A stretch of 5,676 bases of DNA from UBA7396 sp034675265 (GTDB lineage: Bacteria > Patescibacteriota > Gracilibacteria > BD1-5 > UBA6164): NCBI GenBank assembly GCA_034675265.1, contig JAUCDK010000046.1:1-5676 (forward strand), in the 5' to 3' direction. The notes beneath the pieces were generated by a model. It was not told where the DNA came from and did not search any database. It worked only from the letters and a program-made list of their open reading frames with translations. This document shows positions 4,526 to 5,676 of this stretch, in pieces. Every line of letters begins with the position of its first letter. The stretch's first letter is position 1. A program made the translations under genes and the position numbers.

Positions 4526-5676
4526 ATGAAAAAACATAATGTTTTCTTTCTGATTTTAACTATATTTATGTTTCCAATTTATCTATATGCAAATACTCAA
4601 ATTTCACAATTAGAGTTAGCAAAACAAATAAAAGAGTGAAATATTTTATCTGATAAATATACTTCTTTTTCTGAGTGTACAACATGAAAAAATAAATATA
4701 ATAAAGAATATAGTGCTTATAAAAGAAGTGATTGTTTTTTAAATGAATGAGCGTATTTCTATTTTATTTGTTCTATGTCATCTCTTTGTAGTATAAATTT
4801 AAATTCATCTACAACAACTCTATCTTCTTCCTCAGTTGATAATATGAGTATTCCAAATAAAGATAAATTAGATACTTTTTTGACAAAAATATCACTAATG
4901 AGAAAAGATATCAATGATGATACAAAATATAAAAATGTACTTTCTCAAGTAAAAATACAATTAGAAACTTTATGAAATAAATATAAATCTAATGTTACTA
5001 TTTCCCAAATGTTAAGCTATCTCAATGACGGCGTAGATATCATTTTGAATGATATTAATTCAAACAATGATGTAGATAATTTTTTATGTGAATTATTAGG
5101 AAATTGTACAACTACAAATGTATGTCCTCAAATTTCTGCACTATTGTGTGTTAATGGAGCTCCTGTAGCAAAATGAACATATAAAGATACTGATGGATGT
5201 GAAAGAACACAATACGAATGTCCTACATCATCTTCTTCTAGTTCATCAAGTTCGAGTTCTTCTTCAAGTGGTTGAAATAATACATCTGTATGTCCTTCAT
5301 GAATGACACTGGAAAATGGTAAATGTTGGTCATCTCTAAGAGGTCCAAAAAGCTTTTCAGAAGCATATAATGATTGTAAAACTACATTTTGAACTACTAC
5401 TTTAGATGAAAAAAGTGGAAATACTACATATCCACAATGGAGAATATTTTCATGATTAAATCATGTAAACTATAGATGTTCTTGAGGATCAATTTCTTGT
5501 TATCCGACTCAATATCCTCCAACAAATATGAATGCAAGTTGTTCTGAAACAAATACTATGAGTTTGAATCAAATATTTTCTTCTGATCATACTCGTACAA
5601 GTTGTCCATGAACATATAATGGAACAGCATACTATTATTGTTCAGCAGTTTTAGGAAATACTTCATCATCATCATC
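4526..5676 (+). CDS. Secreted Cys- and Ser-rich surface protein (3' end missing)
   Basis: I do not recognise the family. The frame is open from ATG 4526 to the window end (383 complete codons), with 11 TGA read as Gly. Residues 1-22 look like a Sec signal peptide: K-K-H, a hydrophobic stretch N-V-F-F-L-I-L-T-I-F-M-F, then cleavage after L-Y-A. Next come four cysteines (51, 70, 82, 88), a Cys-free, mostly helical region (~100-185), and a Cys-rich module (188, 194, 200, 208, 225, 232) with a D-T-D-G-C-E motif. A run of 14 serines (235-248) then leads to a second Cys-rich module starting C-P-S-G-M (256). A second serine run begins at the window edge. Eighteen cysteines, an even number, suggest disulfides formed outside the cytoplasm; the serine runs look like flexible, possibly glycosylated linkers. 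A cell-surface or adhesive role is inference. No lipobox is seen, and any C-terminal anchor would lie outside the window. Confidence 0.8.

Noticed and set aside
1..5676. Mycoplasma-type code with UGA as tryptophan
   Set aside because: Trp would fall at invariant glycines (D-D-F-G-A-G would become D-D-F-W-A-W; Q-G-Y would become Q-W-Y), while TGG is still used for Trp.
1..5676. CRISPR array, tRNA, rRNA, insertion sequence or attachment site
   Set aside because: I saw no spaced direct repeats, cloverleaf sequences, rRNA blocks, transposase motifs or flanking duplications.

Overview
The window reads sensibly only if UGA is translated as glycine (translation table 25). Under that code it holds five intact or edge-truncated protein genes on each side of a small translation-factor cluster, with 42 in-frame TGA codons by my hand count. 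Many fall where a protein family has an invariant glycine, for example the D-D-F-G-A-G-E-S loop of the EAL domain (TGA at 913 and 919) and I-V-G-Y-S-G-E-T in MiaB (TGA at 2528). TGG is still used for tryptophan and every visible stop is TAA. This code is known from Candidatus Absconditabacteria (SR1) and Gracilibacteria (BD1-5/GN02), so the DNA most likely comes from one of these reduced, host- or prey-dependent Patescibacteria (CPR) lineages. The very AT-rich composition and short intergenic gaps fit. I cannot decide between the two phyla from this window.

Layout. 1-1293 (+): the C-terminal 430 codons of a c-di-GMP phosphodiesterase-type EAL protein with a possible GAF-like sensor region. 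1294-1489: a strong promoter, a seven-codon ORF and an intrinsic terminator that together look like an independent transcript of about 105 nt, followed by a probable miaB promoter. 1490-2923 (+): miaB, the tRNA methylthiotransferase. 2923-2956: a bidirectional terminator serving miaB and the converging efp. 2955-4401 (-): the translation cluster frr (ribosome recycling factor), rpmG (bL33) and efp (elongation factor P), transcribed right to left, with a promoter before frr, a probable second promoter before rpmG and a hairpin between rpmG and efp. 4402-4525: divergent promoters. 4526-5676 (+): a secreted protein rich in cysteine and serine, cut off by the window end.

How the genes fit together. 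Four of the six genes act on translation: MiaB modifies base A37 in tRNAs with A36, EF-P rescues prolyl stalls, bL33 is in the large subunit and RRF recycles ribosomes. The recoded UGA links them, because the tRNA-Gly(UCA) needed here has A36 and so is a possible MiaA/MiaB substrate. The flanking genes are about signalling and the cell surface: an apparently active c-di-GMP phosphodiesterase and a disulfide-rich exported protein that may act in contact with a host or prey cell. I see no tRNA, rRNA, CRISPR array or insertion sequence. The points most worth a second look are EF-P with arginine at its modification site, the short transcription unit upstream of miaB, uneven use of UGA-Gly between gene classes, and the secreted protein.
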